This document shows positions 51,544 through 63,983 of a stretch of DNA of 64,000 nucleotides, one piece after another. The notes below the pieces were generated by a model. That model was given only the letters and a program-made list of their open reading frames with translations. It ran no database searches and was not told the origin of the DNA. How positions within the stretch are numbered: the stretch's first letter is position 1; each line of letters opens with the position of its first letter. Origin of the DNA: an uncultured Anaerolineaceae bacterium (GTDB lineage Bacteria > Chloroflexota > Anaerolineae > Promineifilales > Promineifilaceae); assembly GCA_937967805.1 (NCBI GenBank), contig CALBTC010000358.1, forward strand, positions 24,050 through 88,049. The letters are read 5' to 3'. The translations under genes were made by a program, and so were the position numbers.

Positions 51544-51939
51544 TTATGCGTTTAGCTGACCCTCACTGCCGGCAGTGAACAGCGGACCAAACTCATCAGG
51601 CAGTTGGCCGCGCACATCGTCGATCTGGTTTGGCGTAACCGCCTCCGTAAGCACCGAAATCACCGCACGCGCATGGTGGGTGGCATCCGGTAAATCGACA
51701 TTTTCGCGCTTCGCCACCCGCTGGAAGAACTCATCCAGCGAAAAGCGATCTGTGGTATCAGCCTGTCGCAGATAAGCCCCAATTTCTTGTGGTAACTGCG
51801 ACGCCAGATGTCTAGCTTCATCTTCCACAATGCGCTCGCCTAACGTTTCCAGCGTGGCGTGAACAGCACGCACAGCCTCTCCTTGTGTGCCCAATCGGGC
51901 CCGGTCTTGTACATGACCAATAAATTCATTGTATTGCAT
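51544..51939 (-). CDS. DUF2267 domain protein
   Basis: 131 residues, helical, matching DUF2267: MQYNEFIGHVQDRARL, AVRAVHATLETLGERI, EARHLASQLPQEIGAYLR, and FFQRVAKRENVDL. The fold is a pair of helical bundles often found with stress or periplasmic-sensing genes; function unknown. GGAGG precedes ATG 51939 by 7-8 bases. An upstream in-frame start at 51993 lacks a ribosome-binding site. It follows the DJ-1/PfpI gene in the same direction. Confidence 0.85.
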   Translation of the reverse strand: MQYNEFIGHVQDRARLGTQGEAVRAVHATLETLGERIVEDEARHLASQLPQEIGAYLRQADTTDRFSLDEFFQRVAKRENVDLPDATHHARAVISVLTEAVTPNQIDDVRGQLPDEFGPLFTAGSEGQLNA

Positions 51940-51996
51940 AGGGTTACCTCCTACATGAGTGTACAAATCTTTATTTATGGTGAACAGCGACACCGT

Positions 51997-52560
51997 TTAA
52001 GGGACGCGTTCATGTTGTTCTTTGGCAAACTCGCCAATCATCTTTTGGTTAAAAGCCGGAATATCGTCCGGGCTGCGGCTGGTTATCAGGCCGTCATCGA
52101 CCACCACCTCCTCATCCACCCAGCGCGCCCCGGCATTTTTCAGGTCGGTTTGAATAGAATGGTATGAGGTGAGCCGGCGCCCTACAACCTGCTCGGCATC
52201 GATCAGGGTCCAGGGAGCGTGGCAAATAGCGGCCACCGGTTTGCCCTCGGTGAAGAAGTGCCGCACAAATGCCAGCGCCTGCTTGTTGCGGCGCAGGCTG
52301 TCCGGGTTCATCACGCCGCCGGGCAGCAGCAGCGCGTCAAACTGGTCCGGATTGGCATCGTCCAGCTTCACGTCCACCTTAAATTCATCCCCCCAATCGA
52401 CGTGGTCCCAGCCCTTAACTTTTTTCCAGGCGGGGGAAACTATTTGCGTTTCTGCGCCTGCTTCCTGTAGCGCCTGTCGGGGGCGGGTGAGCTCTTCCTG
52501 CTCAAACCCATTCTCTACCAGAATGGCTACCCGCTTGTTTTGCAATTGATTATTTGTCAT
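51997..52560 (-). CDS. DJ-1/PfpI family protein
   Basis: 187 residues with the DJ-1/PfpI fold. The nucleophile elbow is VAAICHAPWTL, with Cys as nucleophile, and the acidic partner lies in VENGFEQEELTRP. Members repair glycated protein, nucleic acid or other substrates, or act as intracellular proteases. Its ATG overlaps the TAA of the preceding zinc-ribbon gene (TAATG at 52560), so the two are coupled. Together with DUF2267 it forms a small stress cluster. Confidence 0.88.
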   Translation of the reverse strand: MTNNQLQNKRVAILVENGFEQEELTRPRQALQEAGAETQIVSPAWKKVKGWDHVDWGDEFKVDVKLDDANPDQFDALLLPGGVMNPDSLRRNKQALAFVRHFFTEGKPVAAICHAPWTLIDAEQVVGRRLTSYHSIQTDLKNAGARWVDEEVVVDDGLITSRSPDDIPAFNQKMIGEFAKEQHERVP

Positions 52561-52805
52561 TATGCCGACTCCTTGGCGCGATCTTTCAGCACCGTGACGC
52601 CTTCCCGTTCGGCGCAGTGGGCACAACAAAAGATGTTGCCATACGCTTCCACACCGTGCCCCACGATGGTGACACCACAGCTTTCACAGGTCGGAGCCAG
52701 CGCGTGGATGGCGCATTCAAAGCTGTCAAAGATGTGCGATTCACCATCCATCACAACCTGAAACGATTTATCATATTCATTGCCACATACTTCACATTTA
52801 GCCAT
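52560..52805 (-). CDS. Small zinc-ribbon protein
   Basis: 81 residues with CEVCGNEYD, CESCGVTIVG and CCAHC. These give at least one treble-clef zinc site with Cys pairs. AAGGAG lies 8 bases before ATG 52805. Coupled to the DJ-1/PfpI gene by TAATG. Its target is unknown; a nucleic-acid- or protein-binding adaptor is possible. Confidence 0.75.
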   Translation of the reverse strand: MAKCEVCGNEYDKSFQVVMDGESHIFDSFECAIHALAPTCESCGVTIVGHGVEAYGNIFCCAHCAEREGVTVLKDRAKESA

Positions 52806-52854
52806 TTTCAAACTCCTTGTGGTTCACGGCCGTTTCCGGCCATGTCCACATCTA

Positions 52855-53775
52855 TCAAATTCCTGTAACTGCTTCTTTTATCGTCACTTCGGGCAGCGGA
52901 CGGCCATGCCGGTCAATCTCCCGCCATGGATCCGCCTTTTGCCCCAGCCGCTGAAAAACATTGTTCACGGTATAGCTTTGCGAATGCAGGTCCGACCGGT
53001 CCAGCTCGTCCCAATCCAGCGGAGTGGCCACGGGCGCGCCGGGCAGCGGCCGCACGGCATATGGCACTACGGCCGTTTGCGCATACGCATTGCGCAAATA
53101 ATCCAGAAAGAGACGGCCGTTTCGCTTCTCTTTGCGCACTTCCGTGGTGAATTTGTCCGGCTGCTGTGCAGCCAGTTCCTCGGCCAACTGCCTGGCAAAG
53201 GTTCGCACCGTGTCAAAATCGGTACGGCCGTCCAGCGGAGCCACCACGTGCAGCCCGCGTGAGCCAGTGGTCATCACAAACGGCGTCAGACCAACGTCTT
53301 CCAACGCGATGCGCAGCACGCCGGCCGCCTCCCGCACCAGAACAAAATCGTCGCCCGGCGGATCCAGGTCAAAAATGAGCCGGTCCGGCCGGCGCAAATG
53401 ATCCACCCGGCTGAGCCAGGCGTGGGGCGTGATGCAGCCCTGGTTTACCAGGTAAACCAGCGTGGCGGCACAGTTGCACACCACCTGCGGCTGCGTTTGA
53501 TTATCATCTTCTTCCACGGGAATTTGCACCCGCTCGATCCAGTCGGGGAAGTAGTCCGGGAATTCCTTTTGGTAAAACCCTCCGGCCTCAATCCCTTCGG
53601 GAAAGCGCTGCAAAGATAGCGGCCGCTGCCGCACGTGGGGCAGCATCACCTCGGCAATGCGCCGGTAGTAAGAAATGAGGTTTGCTTTGGTCAGGCCGTC
53701 CTGGGGAAAATAAACCTTGTGCGGATGCGTGATTTCCAGGGAACGGCCGTCTATTTCCTCTATCTTGTCTGTCAT
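52855..53775 (-). CDS. LigD-type polymerase domain protein (stand-alone)
   Basis: 306 residues matching the primase-polymerase domain of bacterial end-joining ligase LigD: THPHKVYFPQDGLTKANLISYY, the catalytic acids in RLIFDLDPPGDDF, and TGSRGLHVVAPL. It adds nucleotides at double-strand ends and can prime DNA. No Ku or ATP-dependent ligase gene lies in the window, so its repair partners must be elsewhere. AGGAG precedes the ATG. The NAD-dependent ligase at 59.3 kb is a separate system. Confidence 0.9.
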   Translation of the reverse strand: MTDKIEEIDGRSLEITHPHKVYFPQDGLTKANLISYYRRIAEVMLPHVRQRPLSLQRFPEGIEAGGFYQKEFPDYFPDWIERVQIPVEEDDNQTQPQVVCNCAATLVYLVNQGCITPHAWLSRVDHLRRPDRLIFDLDPPGDDFVLVREAAGVLRIALEDVGLTPFVMTTGSRGLHVVAPLDGRTDFDTVRTFARQLAEELAAQQPDKFTTEVRKEKRNGRLFLDYLRNAYAQTAVVPYAVRPLPGAPVATPLDWDELDRSDLHSQSYTVNNVFQRLGQKADPWREIDRHGRPLPEVTIKEAVTGI

Positions 53776-53852
53776 ATTTCTCCTAAACTAACCTCAAGCA
53801 GGTTTCATAAATGAGCCTCATCCAGGCCGGAGCCTGCGGGAGGTTTCAGCTT

Positions 53853-56234
53853 CTAAAATTGTGCCTTTTCCACCTCAGCTACCCGTTCTTTCACGGTGAC
53901 AATACTGTCCGGATTGATGGAAATGGAATCGATCCCCTCGCGCACCAAAAAGGCGGCAAAGTCCGGGTAGTCGCTGGGCGCCTGGCCGCAGATGCCCACC
54001 GGCACACCGCCGGCGTGCGCCCGGCTGATCAGGTCACCTATGGCTCGCTTCACCGCCTCATCCCGCTCGTCGAACAGATCGGCCAGCCGGTCAGAATCGC
54101 GATCCACGCCCAGGATGAGCTGGGTCAAATCATTGGAGCCGATGGAAAAGCCGTCGAAGCGTTGGGCAAACTCGCGCGCCAAAATAATGTTGGCCGGGAT
54201 TTCTGCCATCACGTACACCTGCAAACCGGCTTCACCCCGCTTTAGGCCATTGTCAGCCATCACCTCAAGCACCCGGTCAGCCTCATCCAGCGTGCGGCAA
54301 AAGGGCAGCATCACAATGACGTTGTCCAGCCCAATTTCGCGGCGCACTTTTTGAATGGCGCGGCATTCCAGGGCAAAGCCGTTGCGGTACCCTTCGCTGT
54401 AGTAGCGGGAAGCGCCGCGCCAGCCAAGCATCGGGTTTTCTTCAGCCGGTTCGTAAAGATGACCGCCAATCAGATCGGCATATTCGTTGGTCTTAAAATC
54501 GCTCAGGCGCACCACCACATCATGCGGATGCTGGGCGGCAGCAATTTTGGCGATGCCCAGCGCCAGATTGTCAACAAAATAGGCAGTTTTATCATCGTAG
54601 CCCGGCGTTAATTCCTCGATTTGGCGGCACAATTCTTCGTCTTCCAGTTCGGCAAAGTCCACCAGGGCCAGGGGATGAACTTTGATGATGTTGTTGATGA
54701 TGAACTCCATACGAGCCAGGCCGATGCCTTGAACCGGCAACCGCCACCAGCGGAAGGCGGCGTCTGGGCTGGCAATATTCATCATGATTTGGGTGTTTGT
54801 TTGGGGAATGTCGTCCAGGTTGATCGCTTCCTCAGTGAACGGCCGTTCCCCTGCATACACCCGCCCCTGTTCCCCTTCAGCGCAGGAAAGCGTGATGATG
54901 TCGCCGTCGCCAAGCACATCGGTGGCATTCTCCGCGCCCACAATTGCCGGGATGCCCAGCTCGCGGCTGACGATGGCCGCGTGCGAGGTGCGCCCGCCGT
55001 GCTCGGTGATGATGCCCCTGGCCTGCTTCATGATGGGCACCCAGTCGGGATCGGTCATGCCGGTGACAAGGATGCTGCCCCGGCTGAAGCGCTCTCGCTC
55101 GTCCGGGCTGTGCAACACGCGGGCTTCACCCACGGCCACGGCCTGGCCAATTGCCAGGCCGTTCAGCAGCGGGTCGCCGGCTTCTTCCAGGGTGTACGTT
55201 TTGAGTACGGCCGTATCCTTCTGCGACTGCACGGTTTCCGGCCGGGCCTGAACGATGAACAATGCTTCGCTGTTACCATCTTTGGCCCATTCGATATCCA
55301 TGGGACGGCCGTAATGATCCTCAATGGCTACAGCCCAGCGGGCCAACTGCAAAATCTCTGCATCCGTCAGTACAAAAGCTTCCTGCTCCTGTGGCGAGGT
55401 GGCCACGTTGCGGGTCGAACCATTGCCCTGCCTGGTATATACCATCTTCTTTTCTTTATCCCCCGGCTGCTTGTCAATGATCGGCATCAGGTTTTCCTGA
55501 TCGAGCAGGGGCTTGAACACCCGGTATTCGTCCGGCGTTATTGTGCCCTGCACCACGTTTTCGCCCAGGCCCCAGGCGGCATTAATTACCACCACGCCGG
55601 GGAAACCGGTTTCGGTATCCAGGGTAAACATGACGCCCGCGCTGGCCTTGTCGGCCCGCACCATCTTTTGCACGCCGACAGAAAGGGCGACGTCCAGATG
55701 GTCAAAGCCCTGTTCCTCCCGGTAACTAATTGCCCGGTCGGTAAAAAGGGAGGCGTAACAGTGGCGGCAGGCATCTAGCAGCGCCTCGCTGCCGCGAATG
55801 TTGAGGTATGTTTCTTGCTGGCCGGCAAAGCTGGCCTCGGGCAAATCTTCGGCGGTGGCGCTGCTGCGGGCGGCAACGTCTACTTCGGTAGTCTGGTAAC
55901 GGCCGCTTAGCTCAGCATAAGCGTCACGAATGGCCTTCGCCACGTCAGGCGGAATCTCTGCCTGGCGAAAAAGCTGGCGAATTGTCTGGCCGGTTTCGGC
56001 CAACGACCGGTCATCTGCCTGCCACGCTTGAATCTGGTCGCGAATCTGGCTCTCCAGATTGTTCACCTTCAGCAAATGGCGATACGCCTGAGCTGTGGTG
56101 GCAAAGCCATCCGGCACACGAATGCCTTCTTTGTGCAGGGCAGCGATCATCTCACCCAGCGAGGCATTTTTACCCCCAACAAGGGGAACGTCATCAGAAT
56201 CCAGGTCGGCAAACCAGCGAATATGTTGATTCAT
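53853..56234 (-). CDS. ppsA: Phosphoenolpyruvate synthase
   Basis: 793 residues. The N-terminal ATP-grasp part begins WFADLDSDDVPLVGGKNASLGEM. The phosphohistidine domain carries the active His in TEHGGRTSHAAIVSRELG. The C-terminal PEP-binding barrel contains MAEIPANIILAREFAQRFDG and ends with the Cys motif GICGQAPSDYP. It converts pyruvate and ATP to PEP, AMP and phosphate for gluconeogenesis. ATG follows immediately after the TAA of the erythromycin-esterase-like gene (56235), suggesting one transcript. Full length for the family. Confidence 0.95.
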   Translation of the reverse strand: MNQHIRWFADLDSDDVPLVGGKNASLGEMIAALHKEGIRVPDGFATTAQAYRHLLKVNNLESQIRDQIQAWQADDRSLAETGQTIRQLFRQAEIPPDVAKAIRDAYAELSGRYQTTEVDVAARSSATAEDLPEASFAGQQETYLNIRGSEALLDACRHCYASLFTDRAISYREEQGFDHLDVALSVGVQKMVRADKASAGVMFTLDTETGFPGVVVINAAWGLGENVVQGTITPDEYRVFKPLLDQENLMPIIDKQPGDKEKKMVYTRQGNGSTRNVATSPQEQEAFVLTDAEILQLARWAVAIEDHYGRPMDIEWAKDGNSEALFIVQARPETVQSQKDTAVLKTYTLEEAGDPLLNGLAIGQAVAVGEARVLHSPDERERFSRGSILVTGMTDPDWVPIMKQARGIITEHGGRTSHAAIVSRELGIPAIVGAENATDVLGDGDIITLSCAEGEQGRVYAGERPFTEEAINLDDIPQTNTQIMMNIASPDAAFRWWRLPVQGIGLARMEFIINNIIKVHPLALVDFAELEDEELCRQIEELTPGYDDKTAYFVDNLALGIAKIAAAQHPHDVVVRLSDFKTNEYADLIGGHLYEPAEENPMLGWRGASRYYSEGYRNGFALECRAIQKVRREIGLDNVIVMLPFCRTLDEADRVLEVMADNGLKRGEAGLQVYVMAEIPANIILAREFAQRFDGFSIGSNDLTQLILGVDRDSDRLADLFDERDEAVKRAIGDLISRAHAGGVPVGICGQAPSDYPDFAAFLVREGIDSISINPDSIVTVKERVAEVEKAQF

Positions 56235-57587
56235 TTAGACCCCCCAGGGATACGTTTCCGGCGGTTCCGATGTCTTCGGTGCCAGGTGCAGCGGATGCAG
56301 CGCCTGGCTTTCCTCAATATAGAGAAAGGCGTCATAGCGATTGGGCAAAACGGTGGGGACATAATTACCTCGCTCGCGGTCGGGGTTATAAACTACCCCA
56401 ATCGCGCGATGCCCCCGCCGCTGCCGGCCTGCTTCCACCGAACGCAAATCGTCCATCAGCAGCAGCTTATCGGCCGTTTCCGTCTGGAACAGCACATCTT
56501 CCCAACTGTCGGGCCGGGCCTGGGGCATCTGCATAATTTGCATTCGTTCGCCCCATGCTTCACCGGCAATGACGGTGCCACGATGGGAGCCAAAGCCCAC
56601 CAGAACCACGCCATCGTCCATGTGTCTTTCGCGCACAAGCTGGCCTACGTTCACCATGTCGGCCCGGCTCATATCTGTGGCTCGGGCATCGCCAATGTGG
56701 GTGTTGTGCTCCCACACAATCGCTTTGGCCTGGGAGCCGTGATGGTCCATTAACCGGCCCAGCGTGTCGGCCATATGGTAGTCGCGCACGTTCCATGAGG
56801 CGGCACTGCCGCGCAGCATGGTGCGATAATAATGTTCGGCTTCGGCCACAACCCAGGCATTTTGTTCGGCATTGAAGGCTGCTTCAGGATCATCTTCCAT
56901 CTCGGTAAAGACGCTGGAGCCATTGGTCCGCTGGCGTATTTCACGCAGGAGGGCAACCACTTCATCTTCGCAAGATTTTGGCACCAGCGCTGTACCCCAG
57001 GCATATTCCTGACCGTTACGGCCGTAAGGCTCAAAACAACGGTACGCCTCTTTGGCCGCTGCCAGCGCCTCCGGTTCATGCTCGCCTAAGTAGTCGGTGA
57101 TGGCCGCCAGAGATTCATGCAAACTGTACACATCCAGTCCGTAAAAGCCGATCTGCTCCGTGGGAGAACTGGCACCGGCAAAGTTTTGGTTGAAATCACG
57201 CAGCCATTCGGCCAGGGCCACGACTTCCCAGTTAGCCCACATCCAGGTGGGCCAACGCCGGAAGGCATGGAGCACCTCGTAAGCACTCTGACCCTCACCA
57301 TTCCCCTTAATGTAACGGTTCAGGCGATAACAGTCGGGCCAATCCCCTTCTACGGCGATGAAGGAGAATCCTTTTTCCTGGATCAGCCGCTGGCTCAGGC
57401 GCGCACGCCAGGTGTAGTAATCAGACGTGCCGTGAGAAGCTTCACCGAGCAGCACAAAATTTGCATCACCAATTTTTTCCATGAGGGGGTCCAAATCGGC
57501 GTTGGTTGCCAGGGGATATTCGATTTCCCGTATGGCATCCACCAATGATCTTGTGCGGGCGTCTGTTGTTTGTTGCAAAGCATTCAT
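56235..57587 (-). CDS. Erythromycin esterase family protein
   Basis: 450 residues, resembling the EreA/EreB-like family: VLLGEASHGTSDYYTWRARL (catalytic His/Glu region), FIAVEGDWPDCYRLNRYI, and the conserved IVWEHNTHIGDARAT. Environmental members are widespread and need not act on macrolides; some are ancient hydrolases of unknown substrate. The family's typical active-site Glu and His are visible in these segments. AAGGAG lies 10 bases before the ATG. Position upstream of ppsA is probably incidental. Confidence 0.88.
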   Translation of the reverse strand: MNALQQTTDARTRSLVDAIREIEYPLATNADLDPLMEKIGDANFVLLGEASHGTSDYYTWRARLSQRLIQEKGFSFIAVEGDWPDCYRLNRYIKGNGEGQSAYEVLHAFRRWPTWMWANWEVVALAEWLRDFNQNFAGASSPTEQIGFYGLDVYSLHESLAAITDYLGEHEPEALAAAKEAYRCFEPYGRNGQEYAWGTALVPKSCEDEVVALLREIRQRTNGSSVFTEMEDDPEAAFNAEQNAWVVAEAEHYYRTMLRGSAASWNVRDYHMADTLGRLMDHHGSQAKAIVWEHNTHIGDARATDMSRADMVNVGQLVRERHMDDGVVLVGFGSHRGTVIAGEAWGERMQIMQMPQARPDSWEDVLFQTETADKLLLMDDLRSVEAGRQRRGHRAIGVVYNPDRERGNYVPTVLPNRYDAFLYIEESQALHPLHLAPKTSEPPETYPWGV

Positions 57588-57637
57588 TCTTAACCAACTC
57601 CTTAACAGCTAACTTTCACTTACATTGAAGGGCAGCT

Positions 57638-59155
57638 TTAGGGAGCAACAATCCGGTACACCTTGCCGGTGCTGCCGCTGGGTCCGGCCGTTTCGGTGGT
57701 GAGAGCGTACACTTCCCCTGCGTTATCCTGGCCAAAGGAGAGCAGGTATTCGTTTAGACGGCCGTTTTCATTCCCGGCCACCATTAACTCCTGCCATGTC
57801 CACATGGCACCGTCCATCTCTGGCGGTGTGGCAACCAGCAGCGTGCCATCCGGCCGGCCAAAGCTGGTACTCCAGTCACCAAAAATGTACCAACCGTCCC
57901 ACGCCGGCATGGCGCTGCCGCGGTAGACGTTGCCGCCAATCACCACCAGGCCCAGGCCGCCTTCAGCATTACCGTTTTGGTATTCAATGATGGGATCGAT
58001 GAGGGAAACGCCGTCGGCATCCATAGCCGGACATTCTTCTAAAGATTGGTCAGGATTGGCTGTGCTGAAGCAGTGAGTTCCTTCCTTCACGTTCCAGCCA
58101 TAATTGCCGCCTGCCTGCACAATGCTCACCTCTTCCCACAAATTCTGGCCGGCGTCACCAACAAAGAGCGCCTGGTCGCCGCCCATATCAAACGACATGC
58201 GGTACGGATTGCGGAAGCCGATGGCCCACACTTCTTCGGCCCCGGCCTGACTGGCAAACGGATTGTCATCTGGAATGGCATAAGCTTCGCCATTTGCCCC
58301 TTCCGCATCCACATTTATGCGCAAAATGCTGCCCAGCAAATTCTGGGCCAGGTCTTGTCCGTTGCCGCCTTCGTTCACGTCGTACCAATCGGCAACGTGG
58401 CCTGTACCCACGTCATTAGCTGCACCACCGTCGCCCAGGGGCACATAGAGGTACCCGTCTGGGCCAAAGGCGATGGAGCCGGCATTGTGGTTGCCCTGCG
58501 GCTGGTCCACCTGCATGATAATTTCTTCAGAAGCCGGATCGGCCGTGTCCGGATTGTCGCCAAAAACGGTGAAGGCAGATAGATGGCTGGTGTGGTCCCA
58601 ACCTTGTGGCGCTTCGGCCCGCAGAGGAGCGCTGTAGTAGATGAAGAAACGGCCGTTTTCCCCATATTGCGGATGAAATGCCAGGCCCAACAGGCCGCGT
58701 TCATCGTACCCCTCGCTCAAGGTCACCAGCCGATCCTGAACGTCCAGGAACGGCTCTGGCAGCACCTCACCGTCAGCGGAAATAATCCAGATTTGACCAA
58801 CCTGATCGACGACAAAAAGACGGCCGCTGTCATCCGGCGCGGGAACCAGCGCCACCGGCGAGGTGAATCCGTCGGCGACCAGTTGCAAGCCAACCGTCAG
58901 ACTCATCTCTTCCATTAACGCTTCCGTCGGTTCTTCGGTTGGCTCCTCCATTGCTTCTTCCGTCGGTTCAGCCATTAGCTCCTCTGTTGGGGTGGCCATT
59001 ACCTCTTCGGTAGGTTCAACCATCGGCTCTTCTGTCGGTAATGCTATCTCTTCGGTGGGTTCGGCCGTAGGTTCCAGAGTCGCCGTTTCTGTGCCGCAGG
59101 CAACAAGCAGAGCAATGCCTGCGATCATTATCAATATTAATAGGAAGCGACGCAT
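57638..59155 (-). CDS. PQQ-dependent sugar dehydrogenase-like lipoprotein
   Basis: 505 residues. The signal ends in the lipobox IALLVAC. Then comes an unusual low-complexity linker of about 70 residues rich in EPTEE repeats. The catalytic six-bladed propeller of the glucose/sorbosone dehydrogenase family begins near residue 93 (VADGFTSPVALVPAPDDSG). It includes GLLGLAFHPQYGENGRFF, GNHNAGSIAFGPDGYLYV and IGFRNPYRMSFD. It oxidises sugars or aldehydes in the periplasm with PQQ. AAGGAG lies 8 bases before ATG 59155. No PQQ biosynthesis genes are nearby. Confidence 0.9.
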   Translation of the reverse strand: MRRFLLILIMIAGIALLVACGTETATLEPTAEPTEEIALPTEEPMVEPTEEVMATPTEELMAEPTEEAMEEPTEEPTEALMEEMSLTVGLQLVADGFTSPVALVPAPDDSGRLFVVDQVGQIWIISADGEVLPEPFLDVQDRLVTLSEGYDERGLLGLAFHPQYGENGRFFIYYSAPLRAEAPQGWDHTSHLSAFTVFGDNPDTADPASEEIIMQVDQPQGNHNAGSIAFGPDGYLYVPLGDGGAANDVGTGHVADWYDVNEGGNGQDLAQNLLGSILRINVDAEGANGEAYAIPDDNPFASQAGAEEVWAIGFRNPYRMSFDMGGDQALFVGDAGQNLWEEVSIVQAGGNYGWNVKEGTHCFSTANPDQSLEECPAMDADGVSLIDPIIEYQNGNAEGGLGLVVIGGNVYRGSAMPAWDGWYIFGDWSTSFGRPDGTLLVATPPEMDGAMWTWQELMVAGNENGRLNEYLLSFGQDNAGEVYALTTETAGPSGSTGKVYRIVAP

Positions 59156-59346
59156 ACTGTTTCTCCTTGAGATCAAAAATTGCCGCTACTCTTCTACTGT
59201 ATAACGATTAAGAAAAAAAGAAATGTGTAAAGGTATGTACTACACAGCCAGGCAAGATATAGGTTAGATATAAGTCGGCCATCATTTTTTCTGCCCATCT
59301 TGCTGCCGCTTCCTTTACGACTGATCCGCCGGGATTCACCTACGGC

Positions 59347-62867
<3,521 letters not shown>

Positions 62868-62875
62868 GCGGTTCG

Positions 62876-62945
62876 GCTCCTCTGAAAACAGCTTCACGCA
62901 AAGTCGCGAAGACCATTTGGTGCACTTGGCGGCTTGGCGTGAAAT
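62876..62945. repeat. Dispersed ~70-base repeat, copy B
   Basis: Reverse complement of copy A at 24698-24767, with several mismatches. It lies between archease and rtcB, just upstream of the rtcB start. Confidence 0.65.
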
Positions 62946-62989
62946 TTTCATTCATGGTGTTGAGCTTGCGCTCATGTCGTCTTCTTGAA

Positions 62990-63045
62990 AAATGGGACAC
63001 AGTTGAACGCTGATGAACACAGATAAAAAAACTGTGTCCTATTCA
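62990..63045 (-). terminator. Hairpin between archease and rtcB
   Basis: GGACACAGTT (62995-63004) pairs perfectly with AACTGTGTCC (63030-63039). On the minus strand the stem is followed by CATTTTTC. It starts about 11 bases after the archease stop, as expected of an intrinsic terminator, so rtcB may need its own promoter. Confidence 0.55.
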
Positions 63046-63049
63046 CAAT

Positions 63050-63511
63050 TTAAATGTCGAAGAAGATGCGCGCCTGCCAGTTTTCGGCCGTTTGGCTGAC
63101 GTCAATTTGGTGGTAGGTCACGGCTTTGATGTGCATCGCCGGTGGCTGTTCGGGCGCGTCGCCGGTGACGGTGGCTTCGATGAAGGTCGGTTCCCAGGCC
63201 ACCACGTTATAACGGCGGTAAATGAGGCCGGTTGTCTCGAACAGGTAAAGCAGTTCACTCAGCCAATCGACCAGCAAACTCTCGGGGTCGTCAGCAGAGA
63301 GGGTAATTTGCCGCCATTCGGCATCTTCATCGGCGGCGGCATTTATATTTGACATGGGAGCAGACTCCGGCTGGATAAGATGAAACATCGCCTGGGCGGT
63401 GCAGGTGAAAAGGTTTTCGGCCGTTTCCGCCTCCAGCTCCAATCCAATCTCGGAGGTGTGGCCAAGTTCTTCATAGGTGCAGTCGGTTGATGGAATAGTA
63501 GGCATAAACAC
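63050..63511 (-). CDS. Archease
   Basis: 153 residues of the archease family, which loads GMP onto RtcB and allows multiple turnover. It shows the N-terminal YEELGHTSEIGLELEA and the later DPESLLVDWLSELLYLFET, typical for the family, and a C-terminal Asp in ARIFFDI. It starts at GTG 63511 or ATG 63505; AGGA lies upstream of both. It is next to rtcB, as in many bacteria. SixA ends two bases before its start. Confidence 0.85.
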   Translation of the reverse strand: MFMPTIPSTDCTYEELGHTSEIGLELEAETAENLFTCTAQAMFHLIQPESAPMSNINAAADEDAEWRQITLSADDPESLLVDWLSELLYLFETTGLIYRRYNVVAWEPTFIEATVTGDAPEQPPAMHIKAVTYHQIDVSQTAENWQARIFFDI

Positions 63512-63512
63512 T

Positions 63513-63983
63513 CTATCCTGGGTTCAACTGCCAATCGACCCGCCAACCTGTCGCTTCACGTGCCAGGCAAACGATGCCCGAATGGTCGAATTCGACAGGC
63601 GGCTTCTCGGCGTCCTGATTCACCATCTGGCCTGCCAGCCGCGGCATAAAAGGCAGGTGCCCAACCAACATCACGGGTCGGGTTTCGCCGGCCAGCCCAT
63701 TGGCGACGGGCTTCACGTCGTCGGTAGGGTGGAGGCCTTCAACAGACAAAACGCTTTTCTTTTCCAGGTTCATCAGACCCAAGGCGCTGCCGAAGATAGC
63801 GGCCGTTTCTGCCGCTCGCGTTTTGCCGCTGTGTCGAATCTCGGCCACGTCCAGGTCAAGCCGGGCAGCCAGATCAGCGATTCGAGATGTTTCGCGACGG
63901 CCCTGGGGGGTTAACGGCCGTTCCGCATCCTCTTCCTTATCTTTTGCCTGGCCATGTTGTACTAAATACACGCGGTTTTTCAT
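63513..63983 (-). CDS. SixA-type phosphohistidine phosphatase
   Basis: 156 residues of the histidine-phosphatase superfamily. The catalytic motif reads LVQHGQAKDKE (RHG in most members, QHG here), with ERPLTPQGRRE as second landmark and the second His in VGHLPFMPRLAG. SixA removes phosphate from histidine phosphotransfer proteins. The substitution of Arg by Gln at the motif start occurs in some members but may lower activity. AGAGGGG precedes the ATG. It is followed by archease. Confidence 0.85.
   Translation of the reverse strand: MKNRVYLVQHGQAKDKEEDAERPLTPQGRRETSRIADLAARLDLDVAEIRHSGKTRAAETAAIFGSALGLMNLEKKSVLSVEGLHPTDDVKPVANGLAGETRPVMLVGHLPFMPRLAGQMVNQDAEKPPVEFDHSGIVCLAREATGWRVDWQLNPG

Noticed and set aside
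54621..55778. A 385-codon open frame on the plus strand
   Set aside because: It lies wholly opposite the well-supported PEP synthase gene and shows no family features; long antisense frames are common in GC-rich coding DNA.
56235..57587. Calling the esterase-family gene a macrolide resistance determinant
   Set aside because: The family is broad and environmental members often lack this activity; sequence alone cannot show it.
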